From contig NZ_AP025739.1 of the NCBI RefSeq assembly GCF_003574315.2, forward strand, positions 7,130,001-7,194,000: a stretch of 64,000 nt of DNA, written 5' to 3'. How positions within the stretch are numbered: the first letter of the stretch is position 1; each line of letters opens with the position of its first letter. A model generated the notes under the pieces. That model was given only the letters and a program-made list of their open reading frames with translations, searched no databases and was not told the DNA's origin. Source of the DNA: Capsulimonas corticalis (lineage in GTDB: Bacteria; Armatimonadota; Armatimonadia; Armatimonadales; Capsulimonadaceae). Positions 51,336-61,400 of this stretch are shown piece by piece. The position numbers were made by a program, and so were the translations under genes.

Positions 51336-52255
51336 CCGTCACCGACCATCCGGGTGACGGCGACCGGGTCGCCGCGCTCCCGCGCAGCCGCTTCGTCGCC
51401 TCCCCCAAGCGCCGCCTGGCGCTGGGGCCGCGCGACCGAGAGATGCTCGTGGACCTGTACCACCACCAGGCGATGCTGCGCGGCCAGATCCAAGCGCTCT
51501 ACTTCGTCTCCGTGGCGCGCTGCAACGACCGGCTGCGCCAGCTGTTCGACCACGGCTACGTCCAGCGCTATTTCCATCCCGCCTCTCCCTACGGAGCCCA
51601 GGCGATCTACACGGTCGGCAGGAACGCGGCTCCGGTCATCGCGGCGGCTCTTGGAACAGACGCTGCAGAGGTCCGGCGGCGATGCCGCGCCCGGACGCCG
51701 GCATTTCTGGAGCATACGCTTGAGATCGTCCGCTTCTACCTGGCGGTAAGGGCGGCAACCCAAGGCCCGGAGCAGGCGCAAATCGAGCTTTGGCTGCCGG
51801 AAGCCCGGTGCCGCCATGAGTACGAGATGGCGGCGGCCGGCGCGGCGAACCGGTGGCGCAAGGAGGTGTTCAAGCCGGACGGCTTCATCCGGCTCGACGC
51901 CGGCGACAAGGGATACCGCAGCTACTTCCTGGAGATCGACCTCGGGCACACGTCTTCGCGCCAGTTCCGCAACAAGCTCGCGGACCACGAGCGCTACCTG
52001 CGGAGCGGTCTGTTCGAGGAGCGGTTCGGCTGCTCGGAGTTCCGCACGCTCGTAGTCACCACGGGAGCGCGGAGACTGAGCAACCTGCTGTCGCTGGTCA
52101 GGAAGGAGGCCGAAGACTTGGCGTGGTTCACGACCTTCGAAGAACTGGAAGAACACGGGGCGTTGGGCGCGATCTGGCGATCGGCGCGGTCTCCGTGCGC
52201 AAGGTCCCTTGTCTCCGACGGGCAGACGGAGGAAGCGGCATGCGGCTCTGCCTGA
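51332..52255 (+). CDS. Replication-relaxation family protein
   Basis: The product has 307 residues from GTG 51332, whose GTGA overlaps the coupling-ATPase stop. A winged helix starts LGPRDREMLVDLYHHQAMLR, GQIQALYFVSVARCNDRLRQ, LFDHGYVQRYFHP; the second half reads FKPDGFIRLDAGDKGYRSYF, LEIDLGHTSSRQF, resembling a PD-(D/E)xK-like fold (D, then LEID). The family is found next to coupling ATPases on plasmids and ICEs and is thought to take part in DNA mobilisation. Confidence 0.85.
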   Translation: MTVTDHPGDGDRVAALPRSRFVASPKRRLALGPRDREMLVDLYHHQAMLRGQIQALYFVSVARCNDRLRQLFDHGYVQRYFHPASPYGAQAIYTVGRNAAPVIAAALGTDAAEVRRRCRARTPAFLEHTLEIVRFYLAVRAATQGPEQAQIELWLPEARCRHEYEMAAAGAANRWRKEVFKPDGFIRLDAGDKGYRSYFLEIDLGHTSSRQFRNKLADHERYLRSGLFEERFGCSEFRTLVVTTGARRLSNLLSLVRKEAEDLAWFTTFEELEEHGALGAIWRSARSPCARSLVSDGQTEEAACGSA

Positions 52256-52692
52256 CCTGCCGCCACATGGCCCCGGCGGGCGCCCCATTCTGCGGGCACT
52301 GCGGACGCTCGTTCGGAGGCAGGCTCTGCTCCCAGTGGCACCTGAGCCCGCCCTCGGCGCGCTACTGCGTCCACTGCCGCCGGACGGCACTGAGCGATCC
52401 CACGTCGTTCATACCGCTGGGCTGGGTCGGCCCGGGGATTACAGTGCTCATGTTTATTATCGCCGCGACTGGGATTTGGCGCGTAGCGGGGCGCCCGGTC
52501 GAGGCAATGGCCGTCCACCTCCTCAGAATTGGAATAGTGCTCTTCATCTTCTCCCTGTTCCTGCCTCCGCCGGTTCGCTCTGGGCTGCACAGAACGGCGG
52601 TCGCCAGCATTGGCTTCCTCGGCAAGATGGCGGGGAGACTGATTGTGTTTGCCGCCCGGTGGATGATCGCCCAAATCAAGGCGAAGCCGTAA
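52240..52692 (+). CDS. Zinc-ribbon membrane protein
   Basis: The product has 150 residues from ATG 52240, overlapping the preceding gene by 16 bases. MRLCLTCRHMAPAGAPFCGH, CGRSFGGRLC and YCVHCRR give four CxxC-like pairs for two zinc sites. Two hydrophobic helices follow (VGPGITVLMFIIAATGIWRV, LLRIGIVLFIFSLFLPPPV). Zinc ribbon plus membrane helices is a common accessory form; its partner may be the coupling ATPase. Confidence 0.7.
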   Translation: MRLCLTCRHMAPAGAPFCGHCGRSFGGRLCSQWHLSPPSARYCVHCRRTALSDPTSFIPLGWVGPGITVLMFIIAATGIWRVAGRPVEAMAVHLLRIGIVLFIFSLFLPPPVRSGLHRTAVASIGFLGKMAGRLIVFAARWMIAQIKAKP

Positions 52693-52741
52693 CCAATCGG
52701 ACCATAGTAAGATCAGCGACCTTGGGATATACAGGATAACT

Positions 52742-53971
52742 ATGAGCACTGACTGGGTCTTCGGTCTCGTTGACGCAATTGAGGAATTCGCACATCGCTC
52801 CGGCCACAGCAAGCTAGCGGTCGCGCGGGCGCTCGGCTTCACCCGCCATCTTTCCCCGAGCACGCTTACTGGCAGGGATTCCGAGGTTCTTTACTACCGG
52901 CTCTGCGGCGCGTTCGCCGCGCGGCACATCCCAACGGTTGCAATTTCGCTCGGGCTAGAAATAGGCAGCTATGTCCTGCTAGAGAATTTCTTCAAGAAGG
53001 CTGTCATGGCTCTCCAAGGATGGGAGATCGACCCGCTCGCTGCTCGCGGCGCGCCGCGCGAGGCGGTAGACTGGGGAATGGCGGGCGTCGATCTGTACGA
53101 CCAGGGGCTGTGGGAAACCGCCGTTCCCTACCTGGAGAAGGCGTGGACAGCCCTCCATGCGCAGCCGCACGCCGACGACCCTATTCGCACGCACGCCCTG
53201 CTCCGGGTCGGCAGCCAGCTCGTCGCCTACGACGGGCACTGCGGCCAGACGTCAAGGACCCAGCGGATCATCAGCGAGCTCTCAGGGGTATGCCGCTCCG
53301 TCGCTTCCTCCCGGTCCTCATCGGCGCTTCTGATTGACGCCGCAGGGCTGTTTCTAACCGGGGCGGGTATCGCCTACCGCCTCTTCGGCGCGTTCCCGCC
53401 CCTGGAACTTGTCGCATACGGCCGCGAGGCCGAAGAGCTTCTGGCGCGAACAGGCAGCCACATTCCTGGACGCATCGGCGCCCTGCGCGATCAAGCCAAG
53501 CCTCTTCTCCGATTCGCCATTGAGCAAGCGGGCAGACGCGAGGCGCAAGCATATGCGCAGCAGGCGTGGGAAGCGCTAGAAGGGGCAGAATTCCACGCCG
53601 GAGGGCAAGACCCTCCAGAGGAGCTCCGGGAACATTGGCTACTGACCAGGCTGACCGAAATAGAATGCCGTTTCGGCGCCGGCCAGTCCGACCATGCTCA
53701 GCGGCTGTGGAACGAGACGATAGGACGCGGGTGGACACAATCGCTGATACATGCGAGATCGCGAACTCCGCTCGCGTCTAAGGTCGCCATAACGAGAATC
53801 GCCGTCGCGGCAGCCGGGAAACGCTTTGACGAGGCGGGCGAACTCGCGGGCGCGTTCCTAAGCGCCCGCGAGAATGCCCGCTTTCGAAACCGCATGGCGC
53901 GCGCGGCCGAAATGCTGCGCCTCAGCGGCTGCGGAGATTCTGCGGCGCTCGAAGCCCGCGTGCTCAAATGA
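52742..53971 (+). CDS. Helical-repeat (TPR-like) protein
   Basis: The product has 409 residues. N-terminal 1-50 could be a helix-turn-helix (FAHRSGHSKLAVARALGFTR, HLSPSTLTG). The rest is helical repeats (AVDWGMAGVDLYDQGLWETA, VPYLEKAWTALHAQPHADDP; SKVAITRIAVAAAGKRFDEA). This resembles regulators with TPR sensing domains in mobile elements. It is last in the 49.7-54 kb set. Confidence 0.6.
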   Translation: MSTDWVFGLVDAIEEFAHRSGHSKLAVARALGFTRHLSPSTLTGRDSEVLYYRLCGAFAARHIPTVAISLGLEIGSYVLLENFFKKAVMALQGWEIDPLAARGAPREAVDWGMAGVDLYDQGLWETAVPYLEKAWTALHAQPHADDPIRTHALLRVGSQLVAYDGHCGQTSRTQRIISELSGVCRSVASSRSSSALLIDAAGLFLTGAGIAYRLFGAFPPLELVAYGREAEELLARTGSHIPGRIGALRDQAKPLLRFAIEQAGRREAQAYAQQAWEALEGAEFHAGGQDPPEELREHWLLTRLTEIECRFGAGQSDHAQRLWNETIGRGWTQSLIHARSRTPLASKVAITRIAVAAAGKRFDEAGELAGAFLSARENARFRNRMARAAEMLRLSGCGDSAALEARVLK

Positions 53972-54260
53972 GGAGGGCACTGAGAGAGGCTCAGTCCTCA
54001 GCCATCCCCTCCAGAAGTAGGGCGACTTGATCAGGCTCAGGAAGCTGAGCCAAATGGTCCCCTGGGAGCCGTTTTCCTCGCGGAACACGCGGTGTCGACG
54101 ATTGGGCGGGTGGCGTCCCGAAGCAAATGTTCGAGGCTGCTGCGGTTTTTGAAGCGGCAGAGGAGGATAATTAACACGATGTGCAAGTTTCGGACATAAG
54201 AATATCTAGGCCCTTCGTGTAGGTACTTTTCAAGTGCTAACGCTGGGAGGTACTTTCCCG
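53972..54260. other. Intergenic region with a possible gene relic
   Basis: No complete gene. On the minus strand 53991-54110 stays open without a start and ends in a protein-like tail (KRLPGDHLAQLPEPDQVALL, LEGMAED), which may be the end of a lost gene. From 54180 the DNA is AT-richer and leads into the transposase relic. IS ends could not be delimited. Confidence 0.35.
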
Positions 54261-55001
54261 ATGGACCTAGACGAGCTTATTATATCCTTGTTTATCATAT
54301 CCATGTTTGTCCTGATTGACGACGAATTGCACATTGCAAAACAACGCCTGTATGTCAGTCGGCTGCGGCTGCGAAGACCGAAACCTAAACTCGCCGATGC
54401 GGAGGTGCTCACGATGGAATGCGTGGGAGAAATCCTGGGTATCGACTCCGATAAGCATCTCCTTACCTACCTCGCCCCCATTGGAGCCACTTCTTTCCCG
54501 CGTTGGCGAAGACCAACCGAACGACCTTTGTGCGTCAAGCGGCCAAATGGAAAAGACCACAGCGGGCGGCAAACATTTTACGGATTCCGGCTGCATGCGC
54601 GTATCACTTGGCCTGCGTTCATCACGGAGTTTTTTCTCGCTCCAGCTAATCAGTCCGAGCAGTCCATTACGCTGCCATTGGTGCAGTCGGCTCCGATGGA
54701 CTGCCCCATCTTGGGAGACCGCAACTATTGCATTCCTGAGATCAAGGCAAAACTGGCGGCCAACCAACAGTACCGGTTGACGCCGCCTGCCCGCCATGCC
54801 AAGCGTGATCCCGATACGGCGCAAGGTAAGAAGTGACGCTATAGTGATGTCCGTTACTTATTCAAATGCGTGCGCGCCCGAGATCTGTGGCATTTGGACA
54901 GCCGCATCTATCGCAAGGTACTGGCGCACAGGCTGGCGATCATTCTCAATGTGCAACAGGGGAACGCCCCGCTTCAATTCGAGCATCTCGTGCAGGCATA
55001 A
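54261..55001 (+). mobile_element. Decayed IS982-like transposase (pseudogene)
   Basis: From the ATG at 54261 the frame begins MDLDELIISLFIISMFVLID and has RRPKPKLADAEVLTMECVGE then ILGIDSDKHLLTYL, the usual IS982-family start. An internal piece is missing after TYLAPI, and RTTFVRQAAxxWK is readable only in another frame. GDRNYCIPEIKAKLAANQQY belongs to the catalytic core. An in-frame stop at 54834-54836 separates the last part (LWHLDSRIYRKVLAHRLAII). It cannot encode an active transposase. Confidence 0.75.
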
Positions 55002-55026
55002 AAGAAAACCTGCACATCACGTTAAT

Positions 55027-55344
55027 TTAGATGTTCTCAATAGGTTTGATACAGTCGAAAAATTTCTGCCGACACATATCTTCAAGTGCGGTTTCTATAT
55101 TTTTCATCGTAATGTCAGGAATAACTATTAAGCCCGGCTCACTGAACCATATTTCTCCAGAGTCTAAAGATGCCTTAAGTTCTGATTTTATTCTTTCTGG
55201 TGTTATAAAGAACAGAGAGTAAATTGAATCATCTATTGAGATTAATAACGGGCCTAGGAAACCACGAGTGGACATTTCATCCAAAGTTCGCTGGTCTATT
55301 TGTGTCAGTATTCTTATGTCTGAGTATCGGCTATCGTCTGTCAT
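55027..55344 (-). CDS. Probable immunity protein for the RHS/HINT toxin
   Basis: The product has 105 residues, MTDDSRYSDIRILTQIDQRT, LDEMSTRGFLGPLLISIDDS, ending QKFFDCIKPIENI. It is AT-rich and acidic, with an alpha/beta pattern. It directly follows the toxin-ended RHS gene on the same strand (98 bases), the place where immunity genes of polymorphic toxins lie. No immunity family is recognised, so the call is from context. Confidence 0.65.
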   Translation of the reverse strand: MTDDSRYSDIRILTQIDQRTLDEMSTRGFLGPLLISIDDSIYSLFFITPERIKSELKASLDSGEIWFSEPGLIVIPDITMKNIETALEDMCRQKFFDCIKPIENI

Positions 55345-55442
55345 TGCACAGCTCCTATTCGCGAAGCGGTTGATTCTGTATGCCGGACATATGGAATTTT
55401 AAATCGGATGCCCGGCATAAGCTTATAAAATCCTAAACGAAT

Positions 55443-58400
55443 TTACAATGGTGTTAATTCAATCATATTCAAAAGCTGCTGATATTGCTCCAGAGACATT
55501 TCCACTTCAGGGGCGATTTCGTAGTGCCCCAAATCATCGCCATGCTGTATAGCCTTCAACCCCTTGGGAATATCACCAAGCATATGGGCTCCGCGGTTTG
55601 CAACATTTTTGTTTAATGGATTAGTATTAACGGACATTCCTCGACCGGGTTTGACCATCCCTGTGGCTCGATTAATTCGAACATCAACATTAGGACGCAC
55701 TTCGAGCGAGTCACCTCCTCGATAGAGTTTCAAACAATCTGCAGTTGTATTATGTACCCATATCCCGCCATCAGCTTTTCCAACAAAATATGTATGGAAA
55801 TTCTCGACAGTAAAGTTATAAACGGTAGACCTGGCAAGCCGCTTGATACTTTTGATAATTGTATTTGATTTCGACCGAGTAACAATCACATCCCCGACCG
55901 CAAGGTCGCCAGCTTTTATAAAACCTCTGCCTTGAACATAGAAAGGATGCGGCCCAGTGGTTACTAGCGTTTCGCCGTTGCTGAAACGCAGTTCTATGGT
56001 AGCAACGTTCTTATGAACAATGGTGTCGGAAACGCGCTGAGAAGCTGTCTTGCCAGTTGCCCTATCTCGACTGACAACAAAATCACCAATTTTAACCTGC
56101 TCAATGGCCATGAAGCCACCATCAGCCATCTGTACCGGCGTTCCAGCGACGAAGCATCCTGTTCCTTCGGCAAGTTCTGGTAGATCTTTTCCTAACGCCT
56201 TTTCTAGGCCAGGAGCCATATCAGCTCCAGCAGCCTCAAGGCCCCCTTCAGCGGCGGGCGCCGCCAATATATCCGCCTCGGGTAATCCCGCAGCTGCGGT
56301 TGCTCCCATGGCTCCCCAGTTCAGTACTTGTACCCAATCGATATCGCCGCAGGGATTGGTGTACATCTGATAGACGAGGTTACCACCCGCGCCGAGTACG
56401 GCGCCAGCCACAATCCACCAGAAGTGCCCAGTAGGATCTATTCTGTTTACCGGATTGTTGCCTACGTAACTGTAGAGATTAATCCCTCCGGCGTAACCGA
56501 TGCCGTCGCGCGTGAGGAAGCGACCGTCCTGCGGTGAGTAGAATCGACTTCCCACAATCTCCTGACCGCTTGCACTATCGTAATAGTATCCCCACTGGCC
56601 GCCGAAGTTGCTGTATGGGTCGTCCGAGTTGTCCGTGCCGGCCCGGGCGCCGTAGGCATCGTACATGTACGATGCTAGGGTCGTACTGTTTTGATCGAGC
56701 CGCTGTACGGTGTTGCCCTGTGGGTCGTACATGTAATAGCTGGATGCAGAGGCAGTATGCCGAGACGAAACTCCATTACTAGTAGACGTTGTTACGGCGC
56801 CGATCGCGCCGGAGCTATTCATTTCGCAGACGAGATTGCTCCCATCATACAGGAGATAGGTGGTGTTTCCCCCCGCAACCTTTTTTGTCAATAATCCATC
56901 GGAAGAGTATTCCATGGAAGGACTTGCCACCAGGGACGACGCCGGAGCAAGCGGAGTGGCGGCTGCATCGATGGATGGCAGTGTTTCCCCTTGGCTAAAG
57001 ATCGCGGACACGACATAATAATAGGTCGTCCCGTTGCTGACCGCCGAGTCATTGAACGATGTCGTGGTACTTCCCAGCGATATTGTGCTATATGGACCTT
57101 CACTAGCCGTGGCGCGTTTAATGTTGTAGCCAATCGCGTCGGTCACGGGAGCCCACGCAACATGAACCTGAGCATTTCCGGGAGTAACGGCCAGCCCTGT
57201 GGGGCCCGATGGCGACGCCAGCGGAACACAACTCGATTCGTTTGAATTGTTGCTGTCTCCCTGGGCGCTGCTGGCCTTTACGACGTAATAATAGGTTGTT
57301 CCCGCATTGACGCTGGTGTCTCGAAAGGTCGTAGCAGTGCTCGTTCCAACGCCACTGTACGGACCGCCGGGTGCGGAACCCCTGAGAATGGAATAGCTGC
57401 TCGCACCGCCGGATGCGTTCCAGGACAACGCGGACAAACTGTAGCCGGGCGTCGCCGTTAACGAGGTTGGTGTAGCCGGCGGGCCAACCGGACTCGCAGT
57501 CGCTTCCGTGGAATTCGCGCTTTCGCCGCCTTCGTTCGCCGCCGACACCACGTAATAATACGGCGTTCCATTGGTGACCTGGCTATCCGTATAAGAGGTG
57601 GTAGAGACGTTTCCGCCGATTTGGGAGTATGGCCCGCCCGACGTTGTCGATCGTTTGACTTTGTAGACCGTCGCTCCCGTGACCACCCCCCAAGACAGCC
57701 CGACTTGACCATTCCCGCCGGACGCGCTCAAGCTTCCAGGGGCGCTGGGGGCGGAAACAGCCGCTCCGGAAAGTGTTGCGGCTTGGATCGCTACGTTGGC
57801 GTATGGCGAATCAAACCCTTCTTGCACGCTCCAAGTCACCGAGAGGGTTTGATTGGCCGAAGCGGCATGGTAGTTCAGCGTGTAGGCGCAGTAATAAACC
57901 CCTGTCTGGTTCGTGAACGACGCGTCCGTGTAGTCAACAGCGGATCCATCGGAAAGATGAGCCGTGAAGGAGCCAGTAGACTTCCATCCGCCCAAATACA
58001 CCGTCAGAGTGCGTGTTGTCGTATCCGCCGGAGCCGTGATATTGAATCCTGCTCCGGTGTTAAATGTCCAAATATCTCCGCTGTTGCCACTGTCACTGGA
58101 GGTTGGCGCCCCGTCGCTCCATGTGGCGGTCGTCGCTGCGCCTCCAGCGGTGTTCAAGGAACCGCCTCCAACCAACGTGTAATTGCTGATCTTACCACCG
58201 CCGGTCGCCTTGTGATCGTAACCTGGCCAGTGTGCCCAATCGGATGTCCCTAGGGCGGTCAGATCCACGGGGCCGGACGAGGTCGCTCCGCTGCCCACGA
58301 TCTCTCCGCCGGTTTGGGCGAACGCCCCTGACGATGACAGTCCACACGCCAACCCAATGGCGACCGCCAGCGGAGCCACCACTCGGCGGCCGCGCTTCGA

Positions 58401-58448
58401 TATGTTGGACGGAATGGCCCACGGCCATCCCAAATGATCGTTCTTCAT
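55443..58448 (-). CDS. Secreted FnIII - RHS-core - HINT - toxin protein
   Basis: The product has about 1001 residues. An earlier in-frame ATG at 58484 overlaps the upstream RHS gene; the ATG at 58448 gives an export signal (KRGRRVVAPLAVAIGLACGL, cut near SGAFAQ). Order: carbohydrate-binding-like beta region (to 220), three fibronectin III repeats (each ending TYYYVV or PYYYVV), RHS end repeats (YLLYDGSNLVCEMNSSGAI, YYMYDPQGNTVQRLD), the core GSRFYSPQDGRFLTRDGIGY ending NPVNRIDPTGH, a HINT domain (CFVAGTPVQMADGG ... FHTYFVGKADGGIWVHN) that should self-cleave, then a 100-residue toxin (LYRGGDSLEVRPNVDVRINR ... HYEIAPEVEMSLEQYQQLLN). Toxin activity is unknown. Confidence 0.85.
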   Translation of the reverse strand: MKNDHLGWPWAIPSNISKRGRRVVAPLAVAIGLACGLSSSGAFAQTGGEIVGSGATSSGPVDLTALGTSDWAHWPGYDHKATGGGKISNYTLVGGGSLNTAGGAATTATWSDGAPTSSDSGNSGDIWTFNTGAGFNITAPADTTTRTLTVYLGGWKSTGSFTAHLSDGSAVDYTDASFTNQTGVYYCAYTLNYHAASANQTLSVTWSVQEGFDSPYANVAIQAATLSGAAVSAPSAPGSLSASGGNGQVGLSWGVVTGATVYKVKRSTTSGGPYSQIGGNVSTTSYTDSQVTNGTPYYYVVSAANEGGESANSTEATASPVGPPATPTSLTATPGYSLSALSWNASGGASSYSILRGSAPGGPYSGVGTSTATTFRDTSVNAGTTYYYVVKASSAQGDSNNSNESSCVPLASPSGPTGLAVTPGNAQVHVAWAPVTDAIGYNIKRATASEGPYSTISLGSTTTSFNDSAVSNGTTYYYVVSAIFSQGETLPSIDAAATPLAPASSLVASPSMEYSSDGLLTKKVAGGNTTYLLYDGSNLVCEMNSSGAIGAVTTSTSNGVSSRHTASASSYYMYDPQGNTVQRLDQNSTTLASYMYDAYGARAGTDNSDDPYSNFGGQWGYYYDSASGQEIVGSRFYSPQDGRFLTRDGIGYAGGINLYSYVGNNPVNRIDPTGHFWWIVAGAVLGAGGNLVYQMYTNPCGDIDWVQVLNWGAMGATAAAGLPEADILAAPAAEGGLEAAGADMAPGLEKALGKDLPELAEGTGCFVAGTPVQMADGGFMAIEQVKIGDFVVSRDRATGKTASQRVSDTIVHKNVATIELRFSNGETLVTTGPHPFYVQGRGFIKAGDLAVGDVIVTRSKSNTIIKSIKRLARSTVYNFTVENFHTYFVGKADGGIWVHNTTADCLKLYRGGDSLEVRPNVDVRINRATGMVKPGRGMSVNTNPLNKNVANRGAHMLGDIPKGLKAIQHGDDLGHYEIAPEVEMSLEQYQQLLNMIELTPL

Positions 58449-58473
58449 CTGTGTGTCTTTAGTTCCTAAGCGG

Positions 58474-61400
58474 CTAGTGACCATTCGTCACCAGCCTGTT
58501 CTCCTCGTCAAAGGAAAGCGGAACCCCATGATATTGGATGGGATTACCGTTGGCGTCGAAGGTAAATGCGCCATTCTGGTTATTCGAGTTGAAGGAATTA
58601 CCTTGTCCTCGGAACGTCGTCGTATTACCGACGGCATCGTATGCGAAACCATGCGTGTAGCCGCCATTTCGGCTGGACTGCTCTCCCAGGAGCTGGTCAA
58701 GGGAGTCGTACGTATAGTCAGTGACGCCGCTGTAGGACGTCATGCCGGGCATGGTTGAAGTGATGCTGAGCCGATTGCCGGCTCCGTCGTAGGTAATGTT
58801 GCTAAATTGAGAAAGAACAGTACCGTCCGCCGCTTGATTCAACTGGCCAAACAATTGTCCAACGGCATTGTACGAGTAGGAAGTAACTGCTCCGTTGCCA
58901 AGCTGGTGCGATTGCAGCCATCCGTTATCCATGTAGGACATCGTGTCCGTTTCCGAAAACGGATTTCCGACCTGTTTCAGGCGTCCTGCCGCATCATAGG
59001 AGTAATTGAAGTCGCCGGCGGGCGTTGACATCGTCTTACGGCTGCCGTTTGGATAGTAGGCGTAGGCGAACGTCTTCGACGGAGCCCCAACATAAGCCGT
59101 TGTGGCCGACGTTGTCAGGTCATTGTCATTGTAATTATAGGTTCGCGTTCCGGTGTTATCGGTAGCGGAGCCACGACGACCGTAGCCATCAAATGTAACG
59201 TGAACATTGTTATCGGTATGCAGCGGGTACAGGACATCGGTCAGCAAGCTTTCTACGTCGTTATACACATAATCGGTCTCGACACCCCGGCCATCGATAC
59301 GTGTCAGCGGATTACCATTGAGGTCGTAAGAGGTCATCTGTGTCGTATCCCCTCCCGGATAGATGACGCTTGACAGGTAACCTGCGGGATTGTAGTAGTA
59401 CTTCGTCGAGTGACCGTTGCTGTCGGTGAGTTTTTTCAGGCGATAGAGCGCATCGTACTCATAGTTGATGGGATGGGTGTCGCCGCTGGTTCCCACGGTT
59501 TCGCCTTCTAGGCCGTAACTGCTATTCACCTGGCGCATCAGATGGCCGTCTTCATCGTATTTTTTCACTTTGGACGGCTGGCTGCCTGGATACAAGTACT
59601 CGAACTCTTCGTACAGGCTGCCTGGGCTTGCCGGGCCGGCTAAGGGTGAGATTACTTTCCATTTCTGTCCTGAAATGTTATACGCAATGTTCAATGCGTG
59701 CCCCAGGGGATCGATCGTCGTGGCCGCCTGACCGAGCGCATTGTATCGGATGTGAATCACTTGACCAAGTGCGTTTGTGATCGTCAGCGCCTGTCCAAGC
59801 GCTGCGGGTTGGCTGTACGGAGCCACACCATGCGCTGAATCTCCTGGATCTAGCGTGTAATTAAATGTAGACGTAATCGTGGCGCCGGTATTATTTCCCG
59901 GACTGACGATCGTCAATGGATTACCGAGCGAGTCGTAAGTATAGGAAACCATGGACAGGCCGCCAGCCGGGCTTGGACCGGTTGATGTCTGAAGGAGTCC
60001 AGAAGGTTCGCAATACGTGTACGTAATCGGGGTCTTTCCGCCTTCTTGTGCGGCCACGAGTTCGCCAAACGGAAAGGCTGAGTAATCCCATGTGAAGCTC
60101 GTCACGACGCCTCGCGGCGACGTCGCTGAGGTGAGATTGCCATACTGATCCCACCGGTAGTAACTGGTCCCTCGGGCGCCGCCAATGTTGAAGTACGCCG
60201 AGTAGCTATGCAATGAGTATGTGGCGCGAACTTCATAGCGAGAGCCGGCCACAGCATTCGACGGCGCCGAAACCGTCAGCGAGCCACCAGTGAATGAGAC
60301 AGTCCAACCGAACGGGCTGCCCGACGACGCGACGAATGCTCCCGTCGGGCCGACTATTTCCCAGGGAATTCCTCCGGTGGCGCCGTCTGTGCCTCCTGCG
60401 TCTAACGCTTGCGTTCCTCCGGGCGCAATCGTGCCGTAACCGTTTCCATCCGTGACTGAGGATGCCTTCGTCGGATTATTGGGATCGGAATACGCCGCAG
60501 CATAAACCACGGTGCCTGCGCCGTCCGTTTTCGTTGTAAGGCTCATGTTGTTATCAAAGCCATAAACGTAGGAGTAGATTGCCTGTCCCAACGGGTTGTA
60601 TGTCGTGACGCGTGTGTGATTAAGATTGTCTGGTGTGTAAGCCGTCATGTTTCCATTGCCATCCACCGTGCTTGAAACTGTGGCCGGCTGATCGTTATAG
60701 TTGATCGTTGAGGTGCTGACGCCTACTCCCGTAGGACTCGGGACAGTAATCGTGTGCAGCATCGGACCCGATCCGGCATAGACGCGCTGATAGTCATAAG
60801 CGTAGCGCATCGGCGGGTTGCTTGTCCCGCTGGGAACGATTTGCGACACTTGAGTAACTTCCGGGAATGCTGCATTCGCATGGTTAAATGGCGGAACGAC
60901 ATAAACTTGGCTGGAATAATAAACACTCCGGCCTTGGGGATCCGATACCGAATGGATATGTCCGCTGCCATCAGAGTCACGGGCGATGGTCAGTAAGGCC
61001 GACCCGTTGCTGGCGTCATTGATACTCGAGAGTAAGGGGAAACCGTTGACGGACCGTTGCGCTCCGTAAACAAGGTTTAGGGGGCTGCCGGTCGCGTTGG
61101 AAATTTGGGAGACCAGCGAGCTCACCATAAATGCATTGTCGCCAAGCGCGTAAGCAGCCACTGGAGGCGTGGTCCGCATAACCGTCCGGTTTCCAAGCGT
61201 GATTGTGTAATAGCCAGACGGATTGCTGGAATCGTAATGCCAATCGACAAGTGTATGATATGTCGGAAGCACCGAGCAACGTACAACTGTGTTGCCAGCA
61301 GTTGGTGCGGAAGCCGCCGTGAACCGTATTCGGGCGCCATTTGCCAGCAGGATATATTTGTCACCCAACCCCACCGAGAAGTGACTGTCGATCACACTAA

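Noticed and set aside
49701-52390. Long minus-strand frames over the coupling ATPase and replication-relaxation genes
   Set aside because: High GC gives long antisense frames; no motifs, and the plus strand has overlapping starts and Walker boxes.
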